A stretch of DNA of 64,000 nt from Kryptolebias marmoratus (GCF_001649575.2 NC_051450.1:9861022-9925021); one strand, 5' to 3'; positions 1 to 12,329 are shown, numbered from the stretch's first letter. Made by a program: numbers and translations. Notes: generated by a model from the letters alone, not told the origin.

Positions 1-1430
1 ATTACAGTGTTATTAATGATTAGACAATGACAAAGCATTAATATTCATGATCAGCTGGCTTATTCAACTGTTAAATACATTACAAAATTTGTTTAGCCAA
101 TTACAGTTTCAAATATTTGAGCAGTAGGACAACCTAGATAGCATACATTGAGACAATAGTGTTTCAGTGGTTTACTGTCCCACAGAGTTGAATATTTTTT
201 AAATATTGAATATTTTAGAAATATTTACATTTTGTGACTATTCTTTTTTATTTGCAGAATAATTTGAAAGTAATTATGAATAAATAACCTGAGAGCACAG
301 CTTTACAGGAAATATCTTTTCTACCCACTGTCAACAAGGCTACATTCATTTTAGCATATATGAGGTTTTTTATTCCAAAACCAATGAACCAACCTACTTA
401 TCAAGCAACCCAACAACCAACCCACCAACCATTCACAAAAAATAAATAAATTATAAAAAGATATACATGAATAATCTGAAAACCTTGCAGATACCTTTTT
501 TGATTTGACTTGAATCATATATCTTAAAACTCACAGCAAAAAGTTATTGTATATGCTGTTCACACTAAGAAACAACAAAATCAAAGATTCATGAGCAAAC
601 ACTTGGAAAAAAGCATTTTGTTTGTGTAAGACTGATGTAATGTGGCTATTCCTTGGATAAGACAATTTAGAATACTGTATATATGGTATGCATAAACATC
701 AAATTTATGTAATTGCACTAGAATATAGTTTTTGCCCAAATAATTTTTTTGCTTTTACAATTGTTATCAAGTCATTATGATTTCCAACCATAAGTAATTT
801 AAAGCTTAAATTCACCCAGAAATTTGTGTTGTCTGTCCTGAATTAGCTGTTGTCAAGGGTAAAGAGTAAACTGTAAAAGTACATAAGTAACTTGTTTCAA
901 TAACATTTTTGTCAATAAAGTTTTGAGAAAAAAAAGGCTATGGCCACAGCTAGTCCGCTGTATAGTAGGCTACAATCAAGGGAATTATTCTGACTGCACA
1001 AAGCCATGCATGATGTGAGCCACCATTTGCATGAGATTTTGCTCCTTCTTTTCAGCCTTTTCTTTTTTATAATGGCCGTTACGGGTCAATAGAGTTTCAC
1101 ATTGGATTAGTATTATCACATGACCTCGGAGTTCAGCAAAATACAGTAGGTAATTTGAGGGGGAATTTTTACTTTAAAAATTACTGACATGGCCAATTCG
1201 CAAGGAATTAACAACACAGACAATCTCTGTATTTATTACAAATATCATGTGGTCCCTACGTAAAACTAATACCATGTGAATAGGGCTATAGCAGCCATGC
1301 CAATTTTTAAGGTGCTTGTAGAGTGGCAATGTGATATCCAGTATTTCTGGGAAACTTTGAACCCTAATCAAAACAGAGTCAGAGAGAAAAAAAATATATT
1401 ATACTGTAATAAAGTGGACAGAAGCATGAC
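1..1430. other. A+T-rich noncoding stretch, nothing recognised
   Basis: The stretch is A+T-rich with many homopolymer runs. The only open frames are short, overlap on opposite strands and show no known domain. I see no repeat family that I recognise and no convincing splice-flanked exon. Confidence 0.5.
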
Positions 1431-1760
1431 ACATACACAGTGGGAACATATTTCTTATGTGGTTAAGCAGCTTCTTCTCGGTGCAGAAATGCGAGCCATT
1501 GCCTGTCAGAATTCAACAAGGTCAAATGGCGTTTAGAAGCCCAGCATTACTGGAATGCCAGTAAAACACATCGCTCTGCTAAGACTGCTGACCTTGTCTT
1601 GTTTAATGAAATGTATTGGCCATGCGTAACTTTGCAGCCTGTTAAACATCATGTAGGCCCAGCTAGAAGTGAGCAGCATTGACTGTGATACCTGCCCACT
1701 GGTCTGTGATACTAACTTGAACTGGCCGCTCAAATTAATGAGCAAGAACAATGTCCAGAT
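1430..1760. promoter_or_regulatory. Candidate conserved noncoding segment
   Basis: Base composition becomes balanced and homopolymer-poor compared with the surrounding A+T-rich DNA, and several homeodomain-type TAAT/ATTA cores are present. The short frames that cross it (86 codons plus, 92 codons minus) have no recognisable domain. Such an island of complexity in a gene desert is typical of vertebrate conserved noncoding elements, but conservation cannot be tested from one sequence. Confidence 0.25.
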
Positions 1761-2104
1761 ATTGCAGAGGCTGGATATTTCAAATGAGATATTGACAAAG
1801 GACTGTGACACAGAGGGAACATGTATTCCTGTTACAGCAACCTATTTGATCAGATATCCTAATAGTGCTTTTAAAACTCCACTGATTCACCACATAATAA
1901 CATAAAAAGAGAGTGCTAATAAGACAGTAAGTCGATAGATTCCACCATCTCCCTAAACTCTTGCTCTTTGTGTTGATCCTCACTCGTTACACTGTCTCAC
2001 ACATATCAAGGCGGATTTTTCTGCTGCTGATCATTTGGTTTCTATTGTTCTGGACTGATAGAGAACTTTGACAAGTGGTCTTGCATTTCATGTTAAGGTG
2101 TTTA

Positions 2105-3130
2105 CTAAAAGCAGTTACAGACTACAATTGCAGTCATATGTTTGAATACACCCATCATAGTCATTAATGTTAAAATAATTTAGGGCTTTAGACAATGGAT
2201 GTAAAAGTTCCTTATTGTCTTTTTATCTTTACACAGTCAAAGCATTTTAACTTATTTTTATTTTTAGTGATCATGTTTGACTATGGCTGATAGTTTCTTA
2301 TTGACTGCATAAAACAAAACAAAAAACATTTTGTGCTTATTACATTGTCCACTACTCATCTGTCTTCTTATGAAATAAAATTGGTTATGATGTTTAAGAA
2401 AAACTTGGCAACCACCAAGGCTGAATCCTACCATGAACTAGAATCTGTTGAAACACAGAGAAGACAGTGTTATGTTGACTTTGACTGAGAGGGTGCTGAC
2501 TAAGAAATAAGTTTTAGCTCCAAAAGAGACACATTCAAGCTAGACTGAAGTTTCCAGTTGCCCACAGGGATAAGCCAAATGCCTTCTAAAGATACAGTTT
2601 ATGGTCAGACAAAACACAAACTGAATTATTTGGCTACAGTGATAAGAAGTATGCTGGCGTTGTATTTGACAAGAAGTAGGTTTGCAGAACTCAAGGTGAG
2701 GCTTTCAGACCTAAGAACACAGTACCAACTTTCATGCACAGTGGTATCATCATGCTGTGGTACTGGTGCACAAAGTGGAGAGAAAAAACAAAAGAGTTGC
2801 ATCTCCAAATTCTTTAACTTTGTCTCACATTATCACCTACACAGTTGAAACTTCGCAAAATCGGGTGTTCCAAAAGGACAATGATCCCAAACACGTGCAA
2901 GCTTGGAAACACTTCTGGATTGTGACAGGCTTGTGCCAGGAAACCAACTATTTAAAATAAACTCTACCAATTTTGCCAATAACAGTGGTCAAATATCCAG
3001 CCAAAATTATGCTAGTAGCTTATCAATGGCTATATAAAACGGTGTGTGGTTAAGATGCAACCTGCTAAGGGACATTTAATTAAAAATATTAATCGGGTTG
3101 TATACCTATATTTGAGCCTGTAAACAAAAA
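2105..3130 (+). mobile_element. Degenerate Tc1/mariner transposon
   Basis: Translated plus-strand fragments show Tc1-like transposase motifs out of frame with one another. At about 2622-2657 there is ELFGYSDKKYAG, corresponding to the family's region around the second catalytic aspartate. At about 2864-2905 there is FQKDNDPKHVQAW, matching the QQDNDPKH block. The 3' part continues into the family's C-terminal region and a tail ending near 3115-3125. The left end near 2105-2150 resembles the terminus of the same element type. At about 1.0 kb it is shorter than usual for the family (about 1.3-1.6 kb) and is broken by frameshifts, stops and deletions, so it is a fossil. Confidence 0.75.
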
Positions 3131-3154
3131 TTTAATCTTGTAAAGTCAAATGAA

Positions 3155-3215
3155 GTGAAATTTATTTATATAGCACTTTTCCGCAACAAGGCGATTCAAA
3201 GTGCTTTACAACACA
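3155..3215. repeat. Short fish dispersed repeat fragment
   Basis: The segment has the motif pair TTTATTTATATAGCACTTTT followed about 20 bases later by TTCAAAGTGCTTTACA. This combination is very common in teleost genomes as a dispersed repeat end. I recognise the pattern but do not assign a family name. It directly follows the Tc1 relic. Confidence 0.55.
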
Positions 3216-3229
3216 GAAACAACAATCAG

Positions 3230-3975
3230 GTACATATTCAAATACAGACCAAACATCATGAAAACATCATAATCAAATATAGAGATACAGAAGTAAGTAA
3301 GTGTGTTAATAAAGTTCACCAAATGCTTGCTTCTTAAAACAATGAAGTTGTGTGTTGTATATTAACTCTACCGTGGCAAAAGAACAATTCAGAATATTCA
3401 ATAAAGCCCCAAGTTAATCTTACATGCAGGATCATGAGGGGAGTATACAAACTTCTAACTGTAACTGCATAGACGGATGGAAAAATATCCAGGTCAAACT
3501 TGGCAAGTATTCTGTCCTTGGACGGTTTAGAATTGCAGGTCTAAAATAAGATCATGGCTACACTGTGGTCAGGTCCTCATGTTTGAGGGAAATATTGTAG
3601 TTTTCATACAAGATGCAAGAGTTATGTCTGATGTTAATCATTTATCTGTTGAACTCAGTTTACCCAATTTTTGATGTGTCAGACAATTTTAATCAGGTCA
3701 ACCCACAAGAGTGTGTTGAAACTATGAAGTTTAAATCTTGTCTTTTTTCTTTCTTTTTAATAATAATTATGTATGTTTAGTGCTGTCTGTGTTTCATTTA
3801 TAATAAGCATAATACAAACAAAACATAAATTTGATAGAATAGGACCAGATTTTGGAGTAACACGTTAAGAAGACACAATGACACCAGTTTATTTTGTTTA
3901 ATGAGTAATCTATTGTAGTTTTGTCCAATATAATACCCGTTTATACTAAGATAGGTATTTCAGCTTTTTTTTTTT
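3230..3975. other. Noncoding, nothing recognised
   Basis: A+T-rich sequence without a supportable gene, exon or repeat family. Confidence 0.45.
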
Positions 3976-3978
3976 TGA

Positions 3979-4018
3979 ACGCCATCTACACCATTCAGCC
4001 ACAACATTAAAACCACCA
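3979..4018. repeat. Fragment of a fish dispersed repeat
   Basis: The string ATTCAGCCACAACATTAAAA followed by CCACC matches the terminal part of a widespread teleost repeat that normally continues for several hundred bases. Only this short end is recognisable, so it is a truncated copy or a chance resemblance. Confidence 0.4.
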
Positions 4019-4029
4019 AATGATAAAAT

Positions 4030-5080
4030 GAACAAAGGCTCCCCTGAGAAACGTATTTACCTAATTTACCTAATCGTTACTTTAGAATTTTATGACTGTC
4101 ATTGCTGCAGTGAAAATCTAAGTTATTGTTTTATCTATTTATTTAAAGAAAAAAATATCTTTCTTTATTTTCAAGTTTATTTGTGAAGCACAAATAAAAC
4201 CATCTGCCGGTGGCCACTGTGCCATACAAAAAAATATTTTTTTTTTTTAAGGGAATAACAACAAAGCAAAAAAGACCCATAAAACACTGAAATAAAGGAA
4301 TTGTTTCAATTCTCATAGTGGATTAAAAGCTAATAAGTGGAAATGTTTTTGTCTAAGATTCTGTGTGTGTATGTGTGTGTGTTTGCATTAGATGAATTTG
4401 AAGATGTCTCCTCAGCTTGTTTTGCTGTATGTTTTATTATGAATAATCCACTCTAAAGAACATAAAAGCTCTGTGAAATGGCACACAAAACAACAGTAAT
4501 TAGCCCATCCATGCCTCTACCTTTTTATGAACTAAAGCAAAAACATAAGAAACTCAACTATATTAAAAACCAGTCGATGAATAAACTACGTCAATGTCCT
4601 AATGAAGAACAGCGCTGTAGCTGTTGTCACCTTCACTCTCTGAGATGCGACTACTCCCATGACATGTGCCTCATTTCATTGTAGCATTAGCCTTGAAAAG
4701 GGCTGAAAAAATAGTTTGAATGTAATATAATTTAGCCTACCATGTCAGTCTCCTTGATGGCTGCATCCATCATTGTCAGCAAAGGGTGCATCAGTGCAAG
4801 CCCCAAGGTTTAGCCAAAGGATGCTTGAATTGTGAATGTCTCACTCAGGTGTCTCAAATCATTGTGCGGAGGAATAGACAAGTCTGAGTGAAAGTGGCAG
4901 GGAACACCATGCCCTGCTTAGTTTGAATACAGAACTTTTTTCAACAGGAAAACAACAAAAATACAGACTCTTGCCTTCTAAAAAGCAGCAGCTTGTAGTT
5001 AATTTAGGAATCATAATAAAATTTTGAGTTTGTGCTCGCTAGGTGTAAAGGTAAGCTGGAATAACCTGTGAATTGGCTCA
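4030..5080. other. Noncoding, nothing recognised
   Basis: A+T-rich sequence with homopolymers and a short GT-rich patch near 4364-4384. A 68-codon frame at 4478-4684 has no domain and no flanking splice logic that I can support. Confidence 0.45.
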
Positions 5081-5084
5081 AAGA

Positions 5085-5285
5085 AAAAGGGCTGTTTTTG
5101 TTGTTCACTGATGACATTTAAGCTGGCTAATGGGTGAGCATCCTGGTTTTCAGTGGGAGGCTATTTTATCATATTTCATTAGTGTGGCTCATTAGGATCA
5201 GATAAAAGCTTTGGATGAGGCATTTTAGAGGAGATTCTTGGCTACTGAGTGATGTCTGTGACTTCCACTCCCACCTCAGACTTCA
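5085..5285. promoter_or_regulatory. Candidate conserved noncoding segment
   Basis: A balanced-composition island with repeated homeodomain-like cores (GGCTAATGGG, CTCATTAGGATC) and a GATA-like AGATAAAAG, lying just before a purine-rich tract at 5287-5330. No coding potential is seen. The call rests on composition and motif density only. Confidence 0.25.
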
Positions 5286-6064
5286 AGTAAGAAAAAAAAG
5301 AAGAAAAAGAAAAAGAAAAGAAACCTTCAAAAACCTAAAGACCTAAAAAATAAAAAGAACATCAAAGCCTTTTTATCTGCCTTTCATCATGTGGAGGTTG
5401 GCAATTTTACAAACCAGTCAATTAGAGCTCATTACAGCCATCGCACTGCTGCTGTTCCACATCCAGCCATTTAGCAGGTTGTTGTACGTGGTGTTTATTT
5501 ATTTGATTTGACTAGAATGCTATGGAGTCATTAATACTCATTAAAATTGGAAAGCATTGTTTTTTGTTTGGTCGGTTGTTTTTTGTTTTTTGCTCTTTCT
5601 GTTTTGTCCACAGTTTTATTTTATTTTTTTTTGTTTATTGCTGAATTATTTTCATGAGAGCAGCTCAGAATTGGTTGTACAGTAAGATCTGAATATATAT
5701 CAATGTTTCAAAAAAGACAATAAAAATACTTGACAGATCAACAAACACAACTCAGTGTGTTAAATAATAAATAGGTAGAGCAATAGATATATAAATGTTC
5801 TAAGTAGTGTCAGAAGATATTTGTCCAACAGAAATGTTGCAAATTTACAGGCATGACATTTTTTCATGATTACTGTAACAACTATGATCTTATCTGAACC
5901 ATAACTGTTACACCATTTAGGTTGTTGGTACATTGACAGCTCTGTGAAACAATGCTTCATTTCTCTTAATTCAGCTAAAAACAATCATCTAATGTTTATC
6001 TGCTTACCTTTAGTATGTGATAGAGTAAACAAAAATTGTGACTTTTTTTACAAATATATGCTAA

Positions 6065-8160
6065 AATAGTATGGACAGATTTGTTGGTACCAATTAAAAG
6101 TCCAATATTTCTTGGATTATAGCCATGTTTCAAACTAAGTCATTGATCTGTATTAGTCTCACAGACGCCTTCAAGATTTGCATCAGCCACTCAGCCTATT
6201 TAAAGGGAACAAACATGCCGCTGAGTAGAGCACATAGAGCAGAAAACACAAAGGCAAAGAAAGGTTGTGCATATTTATGTGAAAGGTACGGTCTATAGGA
6301 TTATCTCCAAGCAGCTTTATGTTCCTGGGACCTCAGTTGCCAATATTTTAAAAAGGTATAAGGTTTATGAAACTGCAGCCATCCCTCCAGGACTTCAATG
6401 CAAGAGAAATTTCAAACCTAGGTTGAAACAAGAAACAAGCTGAACTCCAAGGTCAAGGTACGTCACTTTCTGTTTGCACTGTAGCGTGAGGGATCTCCTC
6501 CTTTTCTGACCTTTTACCTACTGTCATCTCCCAGTAAGTGTTCTCTCTGAAAAGTGATTCTGCCCTGACTGATTCTTGGTATCACCCTGGATTAGGTGTT
6601 GACATTCCAAGCTTTCACATTCTATTTGTTTAATCAGTAGTGATAGAATGTTTATGCTTCTGCTAAGACTCATAAAATACATGATTTATGCAGATTTTAA
6701 ATTTCAATTGAAAGTGAAAGTTTTTGAAATGTGAAAAATGAATGTTGTTGAGTCAAAATGGGTTAACAAGTCTTTATTGCTGTTTTTAATTTCAGGAGAT
6801 TGGATCTATAGGCAACAAAACATTTGAACAGGCAAAGATAAGTATGGACTTCATCATTGCTGGCCCTAAGAGGAGCCTAGTGTCTGAACAGTGCTAAGGC
6901 AATTTATTACTTTTAATAACAGCAGTGAGAGAGAGACTTTGGCGGGCAATTACAAATCAGTTAGTTTTGTGTTTGTCTTTGTGATGGTCTCTCCTCATTG
7001 TTATAGTTTGTTTAACTAAGTTTAGCACATATCTTTGTCTAGCTTGTTTGTTTTTTTAAGGTCCAGCATATTAACAGAAATATAACAAAAATTGAATAAA
7101 CTTTTTTTTTGTAACTGTAAAAGAGTATGGCAACAGTTTGGTTTTAGATGCCGGATCACCTTCTGACTCCTGCTCTATCAGCTGAAGTGTTTCAGGTCTA
7201 CCTTAAAACCATCACTGTAGCTTTAGGTAACTTTGGACAGAACTTTGACAGCTGACCCTTATTGATTTTTGAGCCTTAACCTGCCTCCTCGCTGTAGTTC
7301 TGTGGTTGTAGTTCAAATTATTCTGACAGTATGGCAGAATTATTAACCTCCCCTACCTCAATTCTAAAGTGAACTATTTATTCAAAACAATCTAAACTGT
7401 CCAAATTCTTGCTTGTACAAAATTAAACAAAGATCTTAACCAAACACCCTCTTATAAGATAAACTTATAATGAACGTCTTCAGATCATAAGAAGGCTAAT
7501 TCCTGCTTCAGAATGTTATCTTTGTTAAATCATTGTTAAAAAAAATATCACTGTTGAATCCAGTTTAGATAAATACTCAATGCTAAACCTTTAATTATTC
7601 CTCTCAAAATTTAGTGTTAATGCTATTTTTTGTGTTAATTGTATATTTTAGTATTTTATTTTTTTATTTGTTTATGATTTTATTTTGATTTAATTTTAAT
7701 TTTATAATAAAATCTTTAAAAAGTCTAATTTTGTTCCTTTTATCAATAATATATTATGGCTGAAAATTCCCTGTAATTAACAGATTCAGCCCTGACGTGT
7801 TTAGATCTGGAAAAAACAAAAAAGGGTAAAAAAAATCAATTAATCTAAATATTGATTGATACATATGATATGGTACTCTTGTTAATGAAAGCGTAAAGCA
7901 GTAGCAAGGTGAGTGTTACCCTTCTTACATCTTTCTTGTTACAGCATCATCCACCATATTTTGAATCATAATGGGATCCATGGATGAAGACCCTGGAGGG
8001 CTCTAATATAGACAGAAAAAGACAGGATTTCACCAAAATGCATGTTGACAAGCCCCAAAGTTTCTGGAAGACGTTTCTGGAACTAACGAGACAAAACTGA
8101 AGCTATCTGGCCAATATTTTGATAATTGTGGAAGGGTACCAACAAGTTTATCCATGTCTG
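6065..8160 (+). mobile_element. Tc1-like transposon split by a nested insertion
   Basis: The termini form an inverted repeat: TATGGACAGATTTGTTGGTACC at the left (6070-6091) matches the reverse complement of the right end (8135-8154). Inside, 6180-6470 follows the N-terminal DNA-binding part of a Tc1-like transposase, including the block at about 6301-6360 that would read IISKQL-V-GTSVANILK. 7940-8110 follows the middle part, with KMHVDKPQSFW recognisable near 8037-8069. The region encoding the catalytic C-terminal half is missing. About 1.45 kb of unrelated sequence interrupts the two halves. The reading frame is destroyed, so this is a fossil. Confidence 0.75.
6480..7930. other. Sequence inserted into the Tc1-like element
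   Basis: This block separates two consecutive parts of the same transposase relic. Its left edge follows the AAGGTCAAGGTACG segment, and the relic resumes with CAGCATCATCCACCATATTT. It is A+T-rich with no recognised open frame. I could not identify its own terminal repeats or a target-site duplication, so it may be a second transposon, a recombination product, or several insertions. Confidence 0.45.
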
Positions 8161-8199
8161 TAAGTCTGAAAATATTTGTACTTTTTATTATTTAGAAAA

Positions 8200-9090
8200 G
8201 AATAATAATTATGTTACATTTATTAATTGAAAATTAGCTTAGCATGCAGACTCTTGTCATACGACTCTTTTTCTATAGACCATAAACTATTTTATATAAT
8301 TTTAAATGCTTTTTTTCATAGGCTAAAATCTGGTTTGTTATGTGTTTGCAAAGGATTTTTGTTTCTTGCGAGAAGTCCTTGCATCTGAATCTTGGAGCTT
8401 CAGACAGTTTGGAGTATGTATGCTCTTTCTGTGACTTATGTGTCTTATACCTGGTGATCTGTCCAGAATATACCTTGCCTCTCACCCACAGACAGTTTAG
8501 ATAGGCTTTTAGGAACCCAACAATCCTGAAGAGAATGCACGTATTGAAAATGAATTAATAAATAAATAAACAAGAATGGGCTCGAATTATTGATAAAAAA
8601 AAAAAAAAAAACTGTCATGAACTGATTACAGCACGTCTGGAACCACACGTGGCTCCTCAGACCTTCAGCAGTGGCTCCTTGTAACTTTGAACAGAAATAC
8701 CATGAACCTGAGAAATATTATGAATATCTACATTGACAACTATAAAGGGCAGTTTTCCAGTTCAAATATTTGCAATAGTTTTGTAATATTTCAGCAGCAG
8801 AATGGCAATAATTATTTAAGTGGTTGTGCTGCCTGTGTGAACTCAGTGATTTAACAGACATTAGCTCGTTTTTTTACTTTATTTATGAAACTTTCTGACT
8901 CACATTGTAGTTGTTCTCCAAATCCATCAAAAAATTCATTTTTTTAACATACTTTAGGCACATAGTTTTATGCATCTATTGTAGATTATAGAACTTAAGG
9001 CATCAACATACAACCTTGTATCAATATACAACCCTTTATTTTATAGTAAAGAGAAAAAAAGAAAGATGGATCTGACCTTAATAAAAGCCT
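8200..9090. other. Noncoding, nothing recognised
   Basis: A+T-rich sequence with an A-run near 8598-8611. Two overlapping minus-strand frames (70 and 67 codons) have no domain. Confidence 0.45.
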
Positions 9091-9096
9091 GCTACC

Positions 9097-9196
9097 TTAA
9101 CCCTCACATGGCCTTCGGGTCAAATTGACCCAAACTTTCAAGGACTTTTCTACCTCTCTTCGTCTTTCTCTCTTTTGAGGGCTTCAGGAGGGTTAA
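9097..9196. mobile_element. TTAA-flanked MITE of piggyBac type
   Basis: A 100-base unit starts TTAACCCTC and ends GAGGGTTAA, so the first and last nine bases are perfect inverted repeats including the TTAA that piggyBac elements use as target duplication. The internal motif CGGGTCAAATTGACCC (9116-9131) is itself nearly palindromic and is familiar from small TTAA-class elements in fish. There is no coding capacity. Confidence 0.65.
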
Positions 9197-9199
9197 GTG

Positions 9200-10530
9200 C
9201 TTTATTTTTTTATTTTTTATTAACATTTAGGTTATAAATGACCAGCAACCTGGTCATAAATTAAACTTGATAAATGGTTTTATCTTTTAGTTTAATTTTA
9301 AGTAAATTTTGTGATTCTGTACAAATTATAATTAGTAGCATAGATGGTAAAAAGGGCCTTTTGAATCCTAAAGTCTAACATCAATTTATTTATTTTATTA
9401 TTTCCAAAGAGTGATTTTTCAAAGGGTACAAACCATTCATAAGCCCCACAAACAGGAAGGCCTGATCAGCAAATATATATATTTAAAAATGAACCAAAAA
9501 AGAAGCATAGATCATCAAAAAATGGGCTTAAATGACTTTTAATGGTAAAGGTTACATGTATTTATTGATGATGTGACAAAAGAAGGAAGCAGCTGAATCT
9601 GATTTGTGTAGAAGTAAACACAGCAGACCTGATTCGACTTTGCTCCACAAAACAGAAATGTTTTATTCTGCAAATTCAAACTTTTTATTTTTCCAGTTGC
9701 ATTGACTAATTAAAGTCAATTCTTAAAGCTGAAAAACAGACTTCAATTCAGCTGCAGTGAAGGCCTGTAAAAAAACATTGGAGCAAACTCAATATTTGGT
9801 GAAGTTCATGGGTTCAAGACTGAAGGGATTCCTTCAGGAGTCATCATAAAATATTACCAATGATAATGTTGCTGAAAAAGAGGAGCTGTAATCTCTAAAC
9901 CCTCCTCCAGTTTATATGTGAAAAACCCTCATGTGCTGCACTACAGTCATTCTCTAACAGAGCTGCTGCTTGTCGTCGCTTGAATGAGTGTTAATGTGTC
10001 CTCTGCTGGTTCATCAATTTCTGGGACTCTTGTCTTTTATTGGTTCCACCTTGAACTGGATTTTTGGCCCACCATGAGACAGGAGGAAGATTAATGACAT
10101 TTTTTTTTGCCTTCTATTTAAAAAAAAAAACAACAACTCTCAGTCACATAACAGCAGCAGCTTGAAAATAAATCTAGAGTTTGCCATCTGTCACCACACT
10201 GACTAATGTCCATATCCAAAAAAAATGCCTTGATGTTTTAGGGAGGAAAACGTTAGTGAGGACTATCCCAGTCCCTGAGCAACTATGTTTTACTGGTCTA
10301 TGCCAGTGTCAACATATTTCTTCAGGAGGGTTTTAAAGCTGTTTCATTTGCATAAAACTATGCTCACAGAAAAAAAGGCCATATAAAAAACTCTAGGTCT
10401 ACCAGAAAGAATGGAAATTCAAGTCACCAACCTGAAGTTTAGCTAAAGTAGTGACGAGCAATGTGTGAGTCACGAAGGTTTTTTGTATAATTAGTAGGAG
10501 GTTGATATTTGACTTAAACATTGATTTAAA
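9200..10530. other. Noncoding, nothing firmly recognised
   Basis: Mostly A+T-rich. A less repetitive patch around 9880-10080 could be conserved noncoding sequence, but nothing specific supports this. Confidence 0.4.
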
Positions 10531-10534
10531 AAAA

Positions 10535-10665
10535 AAAACTATCCATTCCAGGGATGTGGGTTCTTGAAGAACAAAAAGGTTGTTAGCTTTCTCGTGTACC
10601 TATGTAACATGAAACTTGTAGGTTTGTTTGGTGATGCAACTGAATTAGATTTGACCAGTCATGTT
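10535..10665 (+). repeat. Diverged dispersed repeat, first copy
   Basis: This segment aligns with 12020-12165 in the same orientation. Shared blocks in the same order are CCATTCCAGG-ATGTG, TTCTTGAA-AACAA, TATGTAA-ATGAAA and GTTTGTTT-GTGATGCAA. Identity is low and there are small gaps, so the copies are old. I do not recognise the family. Confidence 0.5.
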
Positions 10666-10754
10666 AAATGTTTTTAAAAATGTAATAAATACTAAATACT
10701 AAGTAAGTTTGAGAACTATTCTCAGTGGAAATGAGAGTGTGAACAGGCAAATTA

Positions 10755-11207
10755 GGCCTTGTCCACACAAAAATGTTTTTTTTTTTAACGACTTTATTTT
10801 GTTGTTGTTTCTAAATAAAATAAAATAAAAACCTAGAAACACTGTTCCAAAAAATGTCCACATAAAAATACAGAAAACAACCCAGAACTCTATAGTAACT
10901 CTGCCAGGCGCCTTAACGTTGCCACAGAAATATGCCTTAAACAGGAAACGAGGCGTGGAGCTAGTGCATAAAGCTTGCATGTTGGGTGAAAGGTTTAAAC
11001 ACAACAAGAGAAGTGGACATTTTCAGGTCATAGGTTAGATTAAAGGTGGCACTATGACATCATCATTTTCAAAAGGTTGCATTGTGGCTGTCTACACAAA
11101 AATGCAAAGGTGGCATTTCAAGACTTTTTCACTCTGAAACCTTTTTTTTTTCATAAAATACCGTTTTAGGTCTCTTAAAATGTTGTTTCTGTGTGGCTAC
11201 AAGGCTT
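10755..11207. mobile_element. Non-autonomous hAT-like element
   Basis: The left end GGCCTTGTCCACACAAAAATG and the right end, which reads AAGCCTTGTAGCCACACAGA on the minus strand, form an imperfect terminal inverted repeat. Similar TGTCCACAC-ended elements of about 0.4-0.5 kb with internal repeats of the end motif (here TGTCTACACAAAAATGC near 11089) are common in fish and are usually grouped with hAT transposons. No clean 8-base target duplication is visible. The 102-codon minus-strand frame inside it is not a gene. Confidence 0.6.
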
Positions 11208-11239
11208 AAATAAAAACTTTTGCCTATTCAGTATTTTCA

Positions 11240-11560
11240 TGAGGATGGCCCCTTAGTGGTGTTGTGCTTAGCTTGTTTGGGATCACTATCCTGTTGCATG
11301 ACCTAGATTTGGGCAAGCTTTAGCTGACGGACTGATGATTTTACATCTGACTCTGGAATGCTTTGGTCTATAGAGGCGTTCATAGCCAACTCAATGACTG
11401 CAAGGTGCTCTGGTCCAGTTGGTGCAAATCAAGCCCAAATCCTCACCTCTCCACCACCTTGCTTAATGATTAAAATGAGGTGTTTGTGTCTACATGCTTT
11501 GTTTGGCTTTTGCCCAACATGGTGAAGTACACCTCTACATTCAAAGGACATTGTTTTTTG
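11240..11560 (-). mobile_element. Tc1-like transposase relic, minus strand
   Basis: On the minus strand, near 11275-11305, the translation gives VMQQDSDP, the conserved QQDNDP block preceding the last catalytic position. Upstream on that strand (11415-11540) lie counterparts of the GGGG-M-WACF and HLAVIES blocks of Tc1-like transposases. Both ends of the element are missing or unrecognisable. This copy belongs to a different Tc1 lineage from the two plus-strand copies, judged by the wording of these blocks. Confidence 0.7.
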
Positions 11561-11656
11561 CATGTGGTTCATTCATTTTTTAATTTTTAATTTATTTATT
11601 TATGTATTATTCTTTTTAAAAAGAAGATGCAAACCTTTGAAACAACCCATACTTAA

Positions 11657-11674
11657 ATATATATATATATATAT
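11657..11674. repeat. (AT)n microsatellite
   Basis: Nine AT units in an A+T-rich setting. Confidence 0.8.
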
Positions 11675-12019
11675 AACTAATTATTGGTGTTAGTTCCCAA
11701 ACTATTGTTTTTTACTCAAAAAATAAAAGTTTCAGTGATCTAAACTGTTGCTTGTTAAAGTACACGAATGTCACTAACAAGCTGTTTAATAGATAATCTT
11801 ACCAATCAAGACATTATTTTTCATCAATTTGCCAAAACTGCTTTTATGACTTTGTGAGACCAAAAATGCCTTTGGCTATTGTTTTTAAACTATATGAGTC
11901 TGTAGATCTTTTCCAGGTTCACTACTTTGTGCACCCCAACCCCAGCTTTGGGATCCATTGATTTATGGGACATGTATGCTTGGTTTATTTATTAATTTAT
12001 TGTATCAAAATGCTCTAAA

Positions 12020-12165
12020 AAATAAATCCTTTCCAGGAATGTGTGCTTCTTGAAAAACAACATGTCTATTTTCTTTCTTATCTATGTATTTAGAAACTAT
12101 GTAAAATGAAAGACGTTTGTTTATTTGTGATGCAAATTCATTCATTTTAGCCAGACATGTCCAGT
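12020..12165 (+). repeat. Diverged dispersed repeat, second copy
   Basis: Partner of 10535-10665, same orientation, about 1.49 kb downstream. The hAT-like element and the minus-strand Tc1 relic lie between the copies, so the pair could be the outer parts of one older repeat disrupted by insertions, or two independent copies. Confidence 0.5.
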
Positions 12166-12329
12166 CGTTTCACAGAATGAAACATAATCCTGACTGAGTT
12201 ACAAACATATGAGTAAAAGCATGGACAAAAAAAATCTGTCTTTGTTTATTTTGCCAGCTGTCTAATTTCTAAGCATGATGAAATACAAACAGATGTTGCC
12301 ACAAATGATCAGCTACATAAGGAGACATT

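Noticed and set aside
5287..5330. GTAAGA-like donor at the start of a purine tract
   Set aside because: CAAG|TAAGAA lacks the G of the GT and no acceptor or open exon precedes it.
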